From MGIIa-K1 sp964577145 (lineage in GTDB: Archaea; Thermoplasmatota; Poseidoniia; Poseidoniales; Poseidoniaceae), in contig CAZNXM010000004.1 in assembly GCA_964577145.1 (NCBI GenBank), positions 1 to 64,000 of the forward strand: a stretch of 64,000 bases of DNA. Reading direction: 5' to 3'. The translations under genes were made by a program, and so were the position numbers. Shown here one piece after another: positions 27,438 through 36,080 of this stretch. The notes below the pieces were generated by a model, which saw only the letters and a list, made by a program, of their open reading frames with translations, did not search any database and was not told where the DNA came from. Position 1 is the first letter of the stretch; every line of letters begins with the position of its first letter.

Positions 27438-27983
27438 ATGGGGCTGGTAATCGCAGTTTGCGGAATGCCAGCAAGTGGCAAAGGAGAGTTTGCTTCCATA
27501 CTTGCTTCCAAAGGGATACCTGTTCGCTCCATGGGTGATATGGTGAGGGCCGAAGTTGCCTCACTTGGAATCGAGGAAGGGCCAAATGTGTTTGGCGAAA
27601 TAGCAACTGCTCTGCGTGCAGAGCACGGTGATGACATACTTGCAGTTCGTTTGACTTCAGCCGTTGATTCATTATTGGAGGATCATCCTATCGTACTAAT
27701 CGAAGGAATGAGAGGTACTGCAGAGAAAGCAGTATTCGTTGAACATTGGGGGTCTTCATTCATTTCAGTGGCGATAACCGCGGATACCGAAACAAGATTT
27801 CAAAGAGTAATTTCCCGCGGTCGTTCTGAAGATGGAGACAGGTCAACTTTCCAACTTAGAGATGAGAGAGAAAATGGATGGGGTTTGGAACAAATAATTT
27901 CTGAAGCGGAATTCACATTCCAAAATAACCGAGATGTAGCCGAACTCACACTTCTTGCTTCGGATTGGCTAACATCCCTGTGA
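27438..27983 (+). CDS. UPF0200-family archaeal P-loop kinase
   Basis: Nucleotide-kinase-like protein of 181 residues. The P-loop is GMPASGKGEF, followed by GIPVRSMGDMVRAE and IATALRAEHGDDILAVRL, which are the conserved segments of the archaeal UPF0200 group related to dephospho-CoA and adenylate kinases. EGMRGTAEKAVF corresponds to the substrate-side loop. The true substrate of this group is not known to me. A strong hairpin overlaps the stop codon and the type IV pilus operon starts 84 bases downstream. Confidence 0.82.
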   Translation: MGLVIAVCGMPASGKGEFASILASKGIPVRSMGDMVRAEVASLGIEEGPNVFGEIATALRAEHGDDILAVRLTSAVDSLLEDHPIVLIEGMRGTAEKAVFVEHWGSSFISVAITADTETRFQRVISRGRSEDGDRSTFQLRDERENGWGLEQIISEAEFTFQNNRDVAELTLLASDWLTSL

Positions 27984-28005
27984 GTGGGCCCGTAGGGCCC
28001 CTCAC
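27980..28005. repeat. Intergenic G/C hairpin overlapping a stop codon
   Basis: GTGAG-T-GGGCCC-GTA-GGGCCC-CTCAC gives an 11-bp stem with one bulged T and a GTA loop. The 5' strand contains the TGA stop (27981-27983) of the UPF0200 gene. Confidence 0.72.
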
Positions 28006-28067
28006 ACATAGACAAGGTCATAACCGGCGATTGACCGTGAAGAGGATGCTACGGGGGTGTCGTGTAC

Positions 28068-29591
28068 ATGGCGAGAAAGGGAGGAGGAGGCCAGAAGCGC
28101 CAACGAGGCCAGCAACGAGCGCAATATGATGAGCTAGACAAATACCCTGTCATGCCCCCTCATGCCTTTGCGCGAATCGTTCGTGACAAGCGCTCTCTAA
28201 ACATCGTATACCAAATTATTGAACCCCCCCTCAATAAGAAAGAAATGGAGTGGCGAGATGAATTACTAGATATTTTCATCCGTTCACTAACCGCAAATAT
28301 CGAGGAGATAGATGCCGACCCCATCGCCTACCTTAGAACAGCAATGGACAAGGTCATCAAAGCCTATGGTATGAAGATAAATAAGAAATCCAAGTCCAAA
28401 CTATTCTATTATCTTAGAAGAGACATGGTAGGCTATGGAAAGATGGACGTTCTGATGAACGATGCTAACGTTGAAGACGTATCGTGCGATGGAACGGGAG
28501 TACCGATTTTCGCTTATCATAGGAAATTTGAGTCTGTTGAAACTACATGTTCTTGGGATACTGATGAAGAACTCGAAAGTTACGTGATTAAATTGGCGCA
28601 GCGGTGTGGTAAACACATTTCAGTTGCAGACCCTCTGCTCGATGCTACATTGATGGATGGTTCGCGAATTGTCATGAAGCTCGGCCGAGAGGTTTCTACT
28701 AGAGGTTCAGCATTTTGTATTCGACGATTCAAGGACGATCCGTTCTCACCTTGTGATATTATTGCATTCCGAACCCTTTCTTCTTTGATGGGCGCATACC
28801 TGTGGATTTCATTCCAGAATGAAGTTCCAATGCTATTCGTAGGCGGTACTGCATCAGGTAAGACTACCACGCTTAACGCAATGTGTATTTTCATACCTTG
28901 GCAGATGAAGATTGTTAGTATCGAGTCAACTCGTGAAGTAAACATTCCACAACCAAACTGGGTCCCAGGACTAACCCGGCAAGGATTCGGTGGAGAATCA
29001 TCTGAGGGTGAAATCGGTGAGTTCGAACTTCTAAAGGCAGCTCTTCGTGAGCGACCTGAGTACATTATCGTGGGAGAGATTCGTGGTGCAGAAGCATATG
29101 TTCTATTCCAAGCAATGGCAACAGGTCACTGTGCTTATTCGACAGTTCACGCCGACTCAGTACCTTCTCTAGTCCACCGCCTAGAGAACAAACCGATTGA
29201 TATCCCACGTGTTCTTCTTCCTGCACTGGAAGCCTGTGTGATTCAAATTCAGACCAGAATTAATGGACGACGTGTTCGACGTTCAAAGCAAATTGTCGAA
29301 ATTGTAGGTATAGATCCAAACTCAATGGAAGTCATTACGAACGAAGTTTTCCGATGGAATGTTGCAAATGATGATTTCATATTCTCTGGAAAGTCATATG
29401 TTTTGGAGAAGATTATGGTTAAGATCAATTATAGTCAAGAGGACATGAGAAGGGAACTTAGAACCCGTAAGCGTATTCTCGAATGGATGGTGCTCAATGA
29501 CATTCGCAAGGCCGATCAGGTCAGCCAAATTATCACAGAGTACTATGTTAGGCCACACGAGATTCTCGCAAGAGTTGATGGAATGCGCTGA
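28068..29591 (+). CDS. Type IV pilus/Tad-type secretion ATPase (VirB11/FlaI family)
   Basis: Hexameric secretion ATPase of 507 residues powering assembly of a pilus-like fibre or related complex. Walker A is GGTASGKTTT, Walker B region and Asp box follow (YIIVGEIRGAEAYVLFQ), and GHCAYSTVHADS is the His box. The N-terminal ~30 residues are basic and disordered (RKGGGGQKRQRGQQ). RNIN/RxFxxxPFS features such as FCIRRFKDDPFSPCDI are typical of the archaeal GspE/VirB11 group. It heads an operon with two FlaJ/TadC-like proteins and two pilin-like proteins. Confidence 0.92.
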   Translation: MARKGGGGQKRQRGQQRAQYDELDKYPVMPPHAFARIVRDKRSLNIVYQIIEPPLNKKEMEWRDELLDIFIRSLTANIEEIDADPIAYLRTAMDKVIKAYGMKINKKSKSKLFYYLRRDMVGYGKMDVLMNDANVEDVSCDGTGVPIFAYHRKFESVETTCSWDTDEELESYVIKLAQRCGKHISVADPLLDATLMDGSRIVMKLGREVSTRGSAFCIRRFKDDPFSPCDIIAFRTLSSLMGAYLWISFQNEVPMLFVGGTASGKTTTLNAMCIFIPWQMKIVSIESTREVNIPQPNWVPGLTRQGFGGESSEGEIGEFELLKAALRERPEYIIVGEIRGAEAYVLFQAMATGHCAYSTVHADSVPSLVHRLENKPIDIPRVLLPALEACVIQIQTRINGRRVRRSKQIVEIVGIDPNSMEVITNEVFRWNVANDDFIFSGKSYVLEKIMVKINYSQEDMRRELRTRKRILEWMVLNDIRKADQVSQIITEYYVRPHEILARVDGMR

Positions 29592-29630
29592 AAATGAGTT
29601 CTAGATTTGATGTTTGGGAAGGGATAATGG

Positions 29631-30650
29631 ATGGAGTTAACCGCTTGGCAGAAAATTTGTCACCGCTTATTAGGTGGCCTTTTCAAGAAGCGAGCTCGTG
29701 AAGACACAGAACTTGGTGACAACCTAGTAAAGGGGAATATGCCAATAATGCCAGAGGTATTTTTGGCTCAAAATTTCATGGTCACTATTCTAGTACTGAT
29801 TTTTTGTATCCTAATCAATTTAGCATTCTTTTTCCCCGTTATCGGATTCATAGATTATTATGAGTCATTACCTGACGAATCCACGGCAGAAGCCTGTTTC
29901 GTTTGGGAATATTGGAATGAGGACTTAGTTGATACCACATTACCTGCAAATGGATGTCCATACTTTGCCTACCTTGAATTTCCTGATTGGGTAGAAACAC
30001 TGATTCCGATAATTTTCGGTCCGGTTATTCCATATTTTGTTTTCAAATATTTGAAGAAAGGGGCTTCAAGGTCAGCACATGCAAGAGGGGTAGCTCTTGA
30101 GAAATACTTGCCTTATGCAGCATCATATACTGCAGCGATGGCTGCTGCAAATGCAACCCCGCACAAGATTTTCAGGTCACTAGCAATGAATGGAGATATC
30201 TATGGCGAGATTGCTTATGATTCAGCTATGATTTATCGCGACGTGAGCCTACTAGGATTTGATTTGCTTACTGCGATGAAAATGTCGGTTGACCGTGCAG
30301 CATCCCCTTGGATGACAGAATTCTTCCAGGGTATGGTTGGAACGCTAACAGCCGGAGGCTCGCTAAAGTTGTATTTCCTAAATCGTGCTGAGCACTATAT
30401 GCGTGAGAACCGAACCAGATTGCATGAATTCTTAGAATCTTTAGCAATGTTGGCTGAATCTTATGTTGTGGTTGCAGTTGCAATGCCTCTTTTCCTAATT
30501 GTCATGCTCGTGATTATGTTCTGGGTTAGCGGTGCTGGAGCACAAATGAGTGAGGGTACATTGTATCTGGTTGTGATGTTGGTATTACCATTAATCCACG
30601 TGATGTTTGCATTCTTAGTATGGTCGTCCAGTGAAGAACAAAAAATGTGA
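29631..30650 (+). CDS. Type II secretion F / TadC-like platform protein (first)
   Basis: Membrane platform protein of 339 residues that would sit under the pilus ATPase. Helices at about residues 48-75, 125-145, 275-298 and 315-335 frame a cytoplasmic T2SSF domain, recognisable by YAASYTAAMAAANATPHKIF and the FLESLAMLAESYVV segment. The start is uncertain: ATG 29631 has only a weak site upstream, while a different frame (29594-29700) reads a 35-residue peptide that begins nearer the ATPase stop. The gene ends in TGA followed immediately by GGAGGTGA, the ribosome site of the next gene. Confidence 0.84.
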   Translation: MELTAWQKICHRLLGGLFKKRAREDTELGDNLVKGNMPIMPEVFLAQNFMVTILVLIFCILINLAFFFPVIGFIDYYESLPDESTAEACFVWEYWNEDLVDTTLPANGCPYFAYLEFPDWVETLIPIIFGPVIPYFVFKYLKKGASRSAHARGVALEKYLPYAASYTAAMAAANATPHKIFRSLAMNGDIYGEIAYDSAMIYRDVSLLGFDLLTAMKMSVDRAASPWMTEFFQGMVGTLTAGGSLKLYFLNRAEHYMRENRTRLHEFLESLAMLAESYVVVAVAMPLFLIVMLVIMFWVSGAGAQMSEGTLYLVVMLVLPLIHVMFAFLVWSSSEEQKM

Positions 30651-30658
30651 GGAGGTGA
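30651..30658 (+). promoter_or_regulatory. Strong Shine-Dalgarno sequence
   Basis: GGAGGTGA directly after the upstream stop codon and 4 bases before ATG 30663; nearly full complement of the archaeal 16S rRNA 3' end. Supports the chosen start. Confidence 0.8.
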
Positions 30659-30662
30659 GGAT

Positions 30663-32180
30663 ATGGCGCGCAAGAAGAAGAACAAAATCATCGTCGATCT
30701 CGATCTTCCAAAGGATGATTCAACAATGACAAAACTCTATGCGATTTTGATGGTTACAGGCTTCATCGGCTTGGGTTGTTTTGGATTTTGGCTAACTAAT
30801 TCTCACTTTACAACTTCACCAAATGGTCAACCATTATTCGTTAATCTAGCCTGTGGTTTTGATTCAACTGTAGAACTAACTCCGACATTAAATGAAACCT
30901 GCCCCATGTTGGAGGATACTCCAACTCCAATTATCTATGAAACTGAAGAGCCATGGCTTGAGTTTAAAGAGCAGGGTCAGTATTTCGATGTACCTGGACG
31001 TAATATTTCTGAATTAAATGGCGCCCCTCCTCCAGTCCAACCATTTACGGGCACATGCAATATCGATTCATCTCTACCGGCTGATTATTCATTTAGAATC
31101 TACCACACCGATGGCCAAATAGTCGCAAGGCATGATGGTAATAGCCACGATGAGAATGACAAGTGTTACCTCCATGTAGAGAATATGGAAGTGGCGAATA
31201 TGTATTCAGTTGTAATTGTTTCAAATGAAGAAATTAATTCTGCAACATATCGCTTTGAGATGGATTACTTTGATGGCACTCCGGAATATATCAATAACAA
31301 ATCACTTTGGATTGGTCCAGAAGTAAATCTGGGTGGAATGAGTTTGAGGCCTACTATTTTCCTCAACTTCTTTGGTTTTGGATTCTTCATGTGTTTCTGG
31401 CCGGCTTCTTTCTATTGGGACCGTGTAAAAACAAGAATTAATGATATGGAAGAGAAATTCCCTGATTTCTTACGAGATCTTGCAGAGTATTGGAAGGGGG
31501 GTTTGTCAATGACTGTAGCGGTTCAAACGTTGGCGAAATCTGAATACGGTGCCTTGAACCATGAAGTAAAGAAAATGAGTGACCAATTAAGTTGGGGTGT
31601 TGCATTTTCCGATGTCATTCACATGTTTGCAGAACGTGTCGGTACTCCTCTTGTCAGGCGTGCAATCTCTTTGATTTCTGAGGCTAACCGTGCTGGAGGA
31701 AAGATTTCTGATATTCTTGTTACTGCAGCAAATGATAGCCGTGAAATTAAGTTCCTTGAGGGCGAACGAGTACGCTCTATTTCATCATACATTTCAGTTA
31801 TCTGGACTTCATATGGTGTATTCTTAGGAGTTATTGTCGTTCTTGCTAAGGTTTTCATTCCTGCGATTGCGGGTTCAAATTCTGAACCTAGTGATGAAGG
31901 AGATGGTGGCGGTCAAGCTATTGGAAACATGGTTATCAGAAATATCGAGCCTCTGTTTTTCCTGACGATTTTCTATTATGGTGTTACGATGCAAGCATTG
32001 GGTAATGGAAATATGGCTGGACTGATGGCTACTGGAAGATTTAGCAGTGGAATGAAGCATGCTGGGCTGATGATTCTTCTTTCCTTACTATGTTTCAATT
32101 TCATCGTTTACACCCCCGACCTCATAGGAATTACAACTTTGCCAGGCTTCAATGTCTCAGCTGGTGTTTTCAGACCATGA
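30663..32180 (+). CDS. Type II secretion F / TadC-like platform protein (second) with exodomain
   Basis: Second platform protein of 505 residues. One N-terminal helix (~21-42) leads to an extracytoplasmic domain of about 170 residues with paired Cys, then a helix (~235-255), a T2SSF domain (FPDFLRDLAEYWKGG, ISLISEANRAGGKI, ISSYISVIWTSYG) and three further helices. Two non-identical FlaJ/TadB-TadC-like proteins after one ATPase is the organisation of archaeal Tad-type systems. The outer domain in this copy is unusual and may contact the assembled fibre. Confidence 0.85.
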   Translation: MARKKKNKIIVDLDLPKDDSTMTKLYAILMVTGFIGLGCFGFWLTNSHFTTSPNGQPLFVNLACGFDSTVELTPTLNETCPMLEDTPTPIIYETEEPWLEFKEQGQYFDVPGRNISELNGAPPPVQPFTGTCNIDSSLPADYSFRIYHTDGQIVARHDGNSHDENDKCYLHVENMEVANMYSVVIVSNEEINSATYRFEMDYFDGTPEYINNKSLWIGPEVNLGGMSLRPTIFLNFFGFGFFMCFWPASFYWDRVKTRINDMEEKFPDFLRDLAEYWKGGLSMTVAVQTLAKSEYGALNHEVKKMSDQLSWGVAFSDVIHMFAERVGTPLVRRAISLISEANRAGGKISDILVTAANDSREIKFLEGERVRSISSYISVIWTSYGVFLGVIVVLAKVFIPAIAGSNSEPSDEGDGGGQAIGNMVIRNIEPLFFLTIFYYGVTMQALGNGNMAGLMATGRFSSGMKHAGLMILLSLLCFNFIVYTPDLIGITTLPGFNVSAGVFRP

Positions 32181-32190
32181 GGTGGCAGAG

Positions 32191-32634
32191 TTGTACGATG
32201 ACGACTCAGGACAGATTCACATCCTTGAGATGTTGACATTATTCTGGCTCTTTTTCATGTCAGCAACTTTTCTAATTCAAATCCAGGTGCCAGATTCTCC
32301 ATCACAGTCTATTGATGCAAGTATGGAGTTCGCAGGACAAGATGCCATCCGATATGGCCTTGGTATTGACTCTCAGGGAGGCGAATATGACTCTAGACTT
32401 GCTGAATTACTTTCCAGTGGTAACGAGGACGCAGCATGCGAACTAATCCAAGGAGCGATAACAAGTGGTTACGAAGGAAATTGTTGGCTAGCCCGTGATT
32501 CAGGAACTAGTCACCCTGCAGGAGAAGTAGGGACTCCTGCTGGCCGTACAATCACTACACATTCACTAGTTGCAGTCGATGACCATCTGTGGACGGTCTC
32601 ACTTGATGTGTGGACTCGAGGAGGTGGCGAGTGA
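32191..32634 (+). CDS. Pilin-like protein with class III-type N-terminus (first)
   Basis: Small protein of about 147 residues. The N-terminus DDDSGQIHILEM followed by a hydrophobic helix fits an archaeal prepilin, with cleavage expected after the Gly of SGQ. The rest is a soluble domain with two Cys (AACELI and NCWLA), possibly a disulfide. TTG 32191 is preferred: AGGTGG ends 5 bases upstream; reading from ATG 32152 would overlap the previous gene by 29 bases and place charged residues before the processing site. Its stop overlaps the ATG of the next gene. Confidence 0.72.
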   Translation: MYDDDSGQIHILEMLTLFWLFFMSATFLIQIQVPDSPSQSIDASMEFAGQDAIRYGLGIDSQGGEYDSRLAELLSSGNEDAACELIQGAITSGYEGNCWLARDSGTSHPAGEVGTPAGRTITTHSLVAVDDHLWTVSLDVWTRGGGE

Positions 32635-33065
32635 TGCTATCTGAAAGGGATGAAGAGGGTCAAATGCTCTTGGCAACAGGCATAGTACTGATGATGTCAC
32701 TTCTTTCGATGGCCATTTTTGGAGTAAAGATGGCAGGAATTGCAATGCCACACGACCCTGCGGGTGATACTACAATCACCGCTTCAGGAGAAGTGGTGGA
32801 ATCATTGCCTGCATTGACTTACGATAGAGCCCAAATCTGGTATGATGGTGGCTTATCTGAGTTAGAGAGTGTAGAGAAAGCGATGGCCTCGTTACACGAC
32901 GACATCTTACACCATGGTGAGATTAGAGGAGTAGAACTCAAATTACTCGACATTACAGTAAGTGAGTTGGACGGTATTATCACTGTAAATTGTGAATTGG
33001 GGGCTGCTGATAGAAATGCAATGCTTGCAAATCCAATCGAGTTTACTATTGATCTCGATGTTTAA
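32634..33065 (+). CDS. Pilin-like protein with class III-type N-terminus (second)
   Basis: Protein of 143 residues starting MLSERDEEGQMLLATG, again a charged leader, Gly-Gln and a hydrophobic helix (to about residue 33), then a soluble domain with no Cys pair except one near the end. Start and previous stop overlap (TGATG). Together with the first it probably forms the minor or major subunits of the fibre built by the upstream ATPase and platform proteins. No prepilin peptidase gene lies in the window. Confidence 0.74.
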   Translation: MLSERDEEGQMLLATGIVLMMSLLSMAIFGVKMAGIAMPHDPAGDTTITASGEVVESLPALTYDRAQIWYDGGLSELESVEKAMASLHDDILHHGEIRGVELKLLDITVSELDGIITVNCELGAADRNAMLANPIEFTIDLDV

Positions 33066-33728
33066 TCAATGTGCTTTACGCCATTCATTCCAAGCGAGGT
33101 CCATCCAGTGATGAATTCTCTCAAGAGAATCGTCGACCCTTGTTGGGTCCAAAGTATTCCAATCTGCAATCTTTGCTTTTTCGAGCAATGATTCCTGAAT
33201 TGCTCGTATCCTTGGCAATGCAGAGATGTATCTCTCAGCATTACGGAATGAATGACTTTCTCTTTGCTTGAGGAAAGAGGTATGCTGCTTTTCATCATCT
33301 ACATGCATTACCACTCCAATAGCAATACCTCCCGCTTCAGTCCAAGACCTCAGTAATCTCGCACTTGGCTCAAGATGAACTCCTTCGAGAACAAGGTCAA
33401 TTCCTTCCCTTCGAGCTCGTTCAATAGTGGCTAGAACACCTGCTTCAACAGCGGTACAGGTATCTTGCCAGTCAAGAACAGCATCACCTGCTTCACCTCT
33501 ACTGAACGAAGACCGGTGAAGTGGACCATGGCCATCTTCGTCCATTACTCGCATTACCTCTCTGACCGCATCGGTTGAGAGCAAGCGTGAGAATGAACGT
33601 GAATGTGCGAGTTTGACTGCAGTGGTTGATTTCCCCACTCCAGTAGCCCCAGAGATTAGCACCAGTATTGGCGGTTTACCGGTTACAGTAGTAGTGGTCG
33701 CCTCAGCGATGCCAATGCGCTGCGCCAT
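33066..33728 (-). CDS. 2-phosphoglycerate kinase-like P-loop protein
   Basis: Protein of 220 residues matching the archaeal 2-phosphoglycerate kinase pattern: ISGATGVGKSTTAVKLA with the P-loop, LLSTDAVREVMRVM, LVLEGVHLEPSARLL, and SFRNAERYISALPRIRAIQ. In methanogens this enzyme makes 2,3-bisphosphoglycerate for the cyclic compound cDPG. In a mesophilic marine archaeon that role is uncertain, so the name rests on family resemblance. It is convergent with the pilus operon (touching ends) and divergent from aldehyde dehydrogenase, with a hairpin in the spacer. Confidence 0.8.
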   Translation of the reverse strand: MAQRIGIAEATTTTVTGKPPILVLISGATGVGKSTTAVKLAHSRSFSRLLSTDAVREVMRVMDEDGHGPLHRSSFSRGEAGDAVLDWQDTCTAVEAGVLATIERARREGIDLVLEGVHLEPSARLLRSWTEAGGIAIGVVMHVDDEKQHTSFLKQRESHSFRNAERYISALPRIRAIQESLLEKAKIADWNTLDPTRVDDSLERIHHWMDLAWNEWRKAH

Positions 33729-33730
33729 GA

Positions 33731-33749
33731 GAGGGTGCTATGCACCCTC
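33731..33749. repeat. Intergenic hairpin
   Basis: GAGGGTGC and GCACCCTC pair perfectly (8 bp) around TAT, three bases from the start codon of the minus-strand kinase gene and 60 bases upstream of the aldehyde dehydrogenase start. In this divergent spacer it cannot be a terminator for either gene. Confidence 0.7.
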
Positions 33750-33808
33750 GCTAATCAACACCTCCCTCGATGCGAGAGGCTTTGAGCAGGTTCCTCTTCG
33801 CCTCAAGC

Positions 33809-35245
33809 ATGGCGAGCGAGCAGATGCTAATCGCAGGAGAATGGTGCGATGCTGAGGATGGAGGAACAGGAGATGTACTCAACCCAGCTACAGGAGAGAT
33901 AATTGCAACGGTTCCTAAGGCTACAATTGCAGATGTTGATCGCTGCGTTGCCGCGTCGAGAGAAGCCCTCAAGAGCAAAGATTGGGCATTGATAGACCCA
34001 GCACAACGCGGACGTATTTTGAATAAAATGGCCGCAGCAACCTATGCAAACGCCAAGTCGCTTGCAGCCCTTGAGTCATCCAATAATGGTAAGACATTCA
34101 GAGAAGCTCTCAGTGAAATTCGTTACGGTGCATGGACCCTAGAGTACTTTGCTGGCCTATCCGATAAAATCGAAGGTAGTACAATTCCAGTTCCAGGTAA
34201 CCGCTTGAATTACACATTGCGCCAACCACTTGGCGTAACGGCACACATCGTACCATGGAATTTCCCACTACAATTGGCAATTCGTTCAATTGCACCCGCT
34301 CTTGCGGCAGGTTGTACAGTTATTTCCAAGCCGGCCTCGTGGACGCCGCTCTCATTGCTCGCTTGGGCGAAGGCAATGGAAGAGGCTGAAGTTGGGTTGC
34401 CTACTGGTGTACTTCAGGTAATCACTGGGTCAGGAGGACTGATTGGAGATGCTTTAGCAGGTCATTCAGGTGTTGATGGAATCATTCTTACCGGTGGGGT
34501 GCCAACCGGACAAGCGGTAATGGCAAAGGCAAGTGAGAATCTCACTCCAGTAACTCTGGAACTTGGAGGTAAAGGCGCAAATATTGTATTCCCTGATGCT
34601 AATCTACGCCATTGTGCCAAAGCGATTTGCTTTGGAATATTCATGAATGCAGGACAGATGTGTTGGGCTGGTTCCCGGCTGATTGTCCATGAGGACGTAC
34701 ATGATGAATTGGTTGAAGCGATTGTTGCTGAAATCAGCAAGTGGCCAGTAGGTCCCGGTATGGAAGAGGGAGTTCGTATGGGAAGTATGGTCCATACATC
34801 TCATCGTGATGATGTGCTCGACATGTTGGCTAAAGGCCTAACCGAAGGCGGTGAGGTTGTGTGTGGAGGAAATGCCCTCGACCGTGAGGGCGCGTTTATG
34901 GAAGCAACAGTGGTCACAGGAGTTTCAAGTGATAATCTACTATTCCAAGAGGAATTATTCGGGCCGGTTCTAGCAGTTACTACATTTACAGATGATTCGG
35001 AGGCTCTTGCTTTGGCAAATGATACTCCATTTGGATTACTAAATGGAATCTGGACCAACAACTTGTCCAGAGCTCATCGCTTTGCCCATGATGTCGAAAG
35101 TGGAATGGTATCGATAAATGAATATCCAATCACCTTCCCACAGACAGCCTTCACCGGGTGGAAGCAATCAGGTATTGGGGTAGAGCAAAGTCAAGATGCA
35201 CTTCGTTTCTATACCAAGGTAAAGAATGTCAACGTTAAGTTGTGA
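33809..35245 (+). CDS. NAD(P)-dependent aldehyde dehydrogenase
   Basis: ALDH-superfamily enzyme of 478 residues, oxidising an aldehyde to the acid. The cofactor/catalytic marks are VPWNFPLQLAIRS, LELGGKGANIVF with the general-base Glu, and GQMCWAGSRL with the nucleophilic Cys. Start at MASEQMLIAGEW. The PaaG-like crotonase gene starts 5 bases after the stop, so the two form a unit. Substrate is not assignable; medium-chain or amino-aldehydes are typical, and a role in the acyl-CoA catabolism encoded around it is an inference. Confidence 0.92.
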   Translation: MASEQMLIAGEWCDAEDGGTGDVLNPATGEIIATVPKATIADVDRCVAASREALKSKDWALIDPAQRGRILNKMAAATYANAKSLAALESSNNGKTFREALSEIRYGAWTLEYFAGLSDKIEGSTIPVPGNRLNYTLRQPLGVTAHIVPWNFPLQLAIRSIAPALAAGCTVISKPASWTPLSLLAWAKAMEEAEVGLPTGVLQVITGSGGLIGDALAGHSGVDGIILTGGVPTGQAVMAKASENLTPVTLELGGKGANIVFPDANLRHCAKAICFGIFMNAGQMCWAGSRLIVHEDVHDELVEAIVAEISKWPVGPGMEEGVRMGSMVHTSHRDDVLDMLAKGLTEGGEVVCGGNALDREGAFMEATVVTGVSSDNLLFQEELFGPVLAVTTFTDDSEALALANDTPFGLLNGIWTNNLSRAHRFAHDVESGMVSINEYPITFPQTAFTGWKQSGIGVEQSQDALRFYTKVKNVNVKL

Positions 35246-35250
35246 TTCTC

Positions 35251-36015
35251 ATGAACATCGAAGATGTGGATGGAGTCAAGGTTCTCCACCTAACTGGTGG
35301 TAGTGCAGCCAAGTCGTTCAGCAGGGAATTTTTACCCAAGATTGCAGATGCAGTGAACTCACTCATGGGTGAGAAAGCAGTAGTCATCACTGGTGAGGGT
35401 AAGTTCTTCTCAGCAGGCGCAGATATCAATGCCTTTCAGAAATCAATAGATGAAGGCGATAGCGTTGATCTCATCAGAGAACTTACTGGAATCCTTCACC
35501 CCTTACTATTGAAAATGAGAACATCGCCAACAATCTTTGTCGCTGCTCTCAATGGAGCATCTGCTGGAGGCGGACTTGGGCTTGCACTTGCTTGTGATGC
35601 AAGAATCGCTTCGCCCGATGGAAAGATGGCAGCATCTTATGCTGGCATGGGACTTTCTCCTGATGGCGGAACAACTTGGCTTCTACCACGTCTAGTTGGA
35701 GAGCAAGCAGCGCGTAGTTTCTTCCTCGGGAATAAGGTCTGGGATGCGCAGGAAGCATGTCGTTTAGGCGCAATCGACCAAGTTGTCGCTGCTGACAATT
35801 TATTGGCGCGTGCAATCCATGTCGCAAGGACTTGGTCCCAGTGGGGAAATCATACCAAAGAAGCGACCAAGCATCTTTTGCTAACTCAGAATATCAATGA
35901 CTTCGAAACCCATCTTACACATGAGAGGACCCTCATAGAAGCCGCAGGTACTACTGGAGAATTTGCCGAAGGTGTCAGGGCATTCTTAGAGAAAAGAAAG
36001 CCAGATTTTTCCTAA
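35251..36015 (+). CDS. Crotonase-family protein, PaaG-like
   Basis: Enoyl-CoA hydratase/isomerase family, 254 residues. KFFSAGADINAFQ and ASAGGGLGLALACDARIA mark the fold. The positions of the two hydratase glutamates are changed: GGGLGLA has Gly/Leu at the first, and the second region reads GMGLSPDGGTTWLLPRLVG, with Asp rather than Glu. This is the pattern of PaaG-type ring-epoxide or enoyl isomerases, which use Asp. Coupled to the aldehyde dehydrogenase gene (gap 5 bases). An isomerase role in ring or unsaturated acyl-CoA breakdown fits the BoxB-like oxygenase 3 kb away, but is inference. Confidence 0.85.
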   Translation: MNIEDVDGVKVLHLTGGSAAKSFSREFLPKIADAVNSLMGEKAVVITGEGKFFSAGADINAFQKSIDEGDSVDLIRELTGILHPLLLKMRTSPTIFVAALNGASAGGGLGLALACDARIASPDGKMAASYAGMGLSPDGGTTWLLPRLVGEQAARSFFLGNKVWDAQEACRLGAIDQVVAADNLLARAIHVARTWSQWGNHTKEATKHLLLTQNINDFETHLTHERTLIEAAGTTGEFAEGVRAFLEKRKPDFS

Positions 36016-36047
36016 TGTTAATAGCCCGTCGGGTTTCAGATTACGAA

Positions 36048-36066
36048 GGTAATGCCGGGCATTACC
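36048..36066. repeat. Intergenic hairpin
   Basis: GGTAATGC and GCATTACC form a perfect 8-bp stem around CGG, between the PaaG-like gene and the next + gene, directly before its ribosome site GAGGTGA (36068-36074). Confidence 0.72.
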
Positions 36067-36080
36067 TGAGGTGAACCGGA

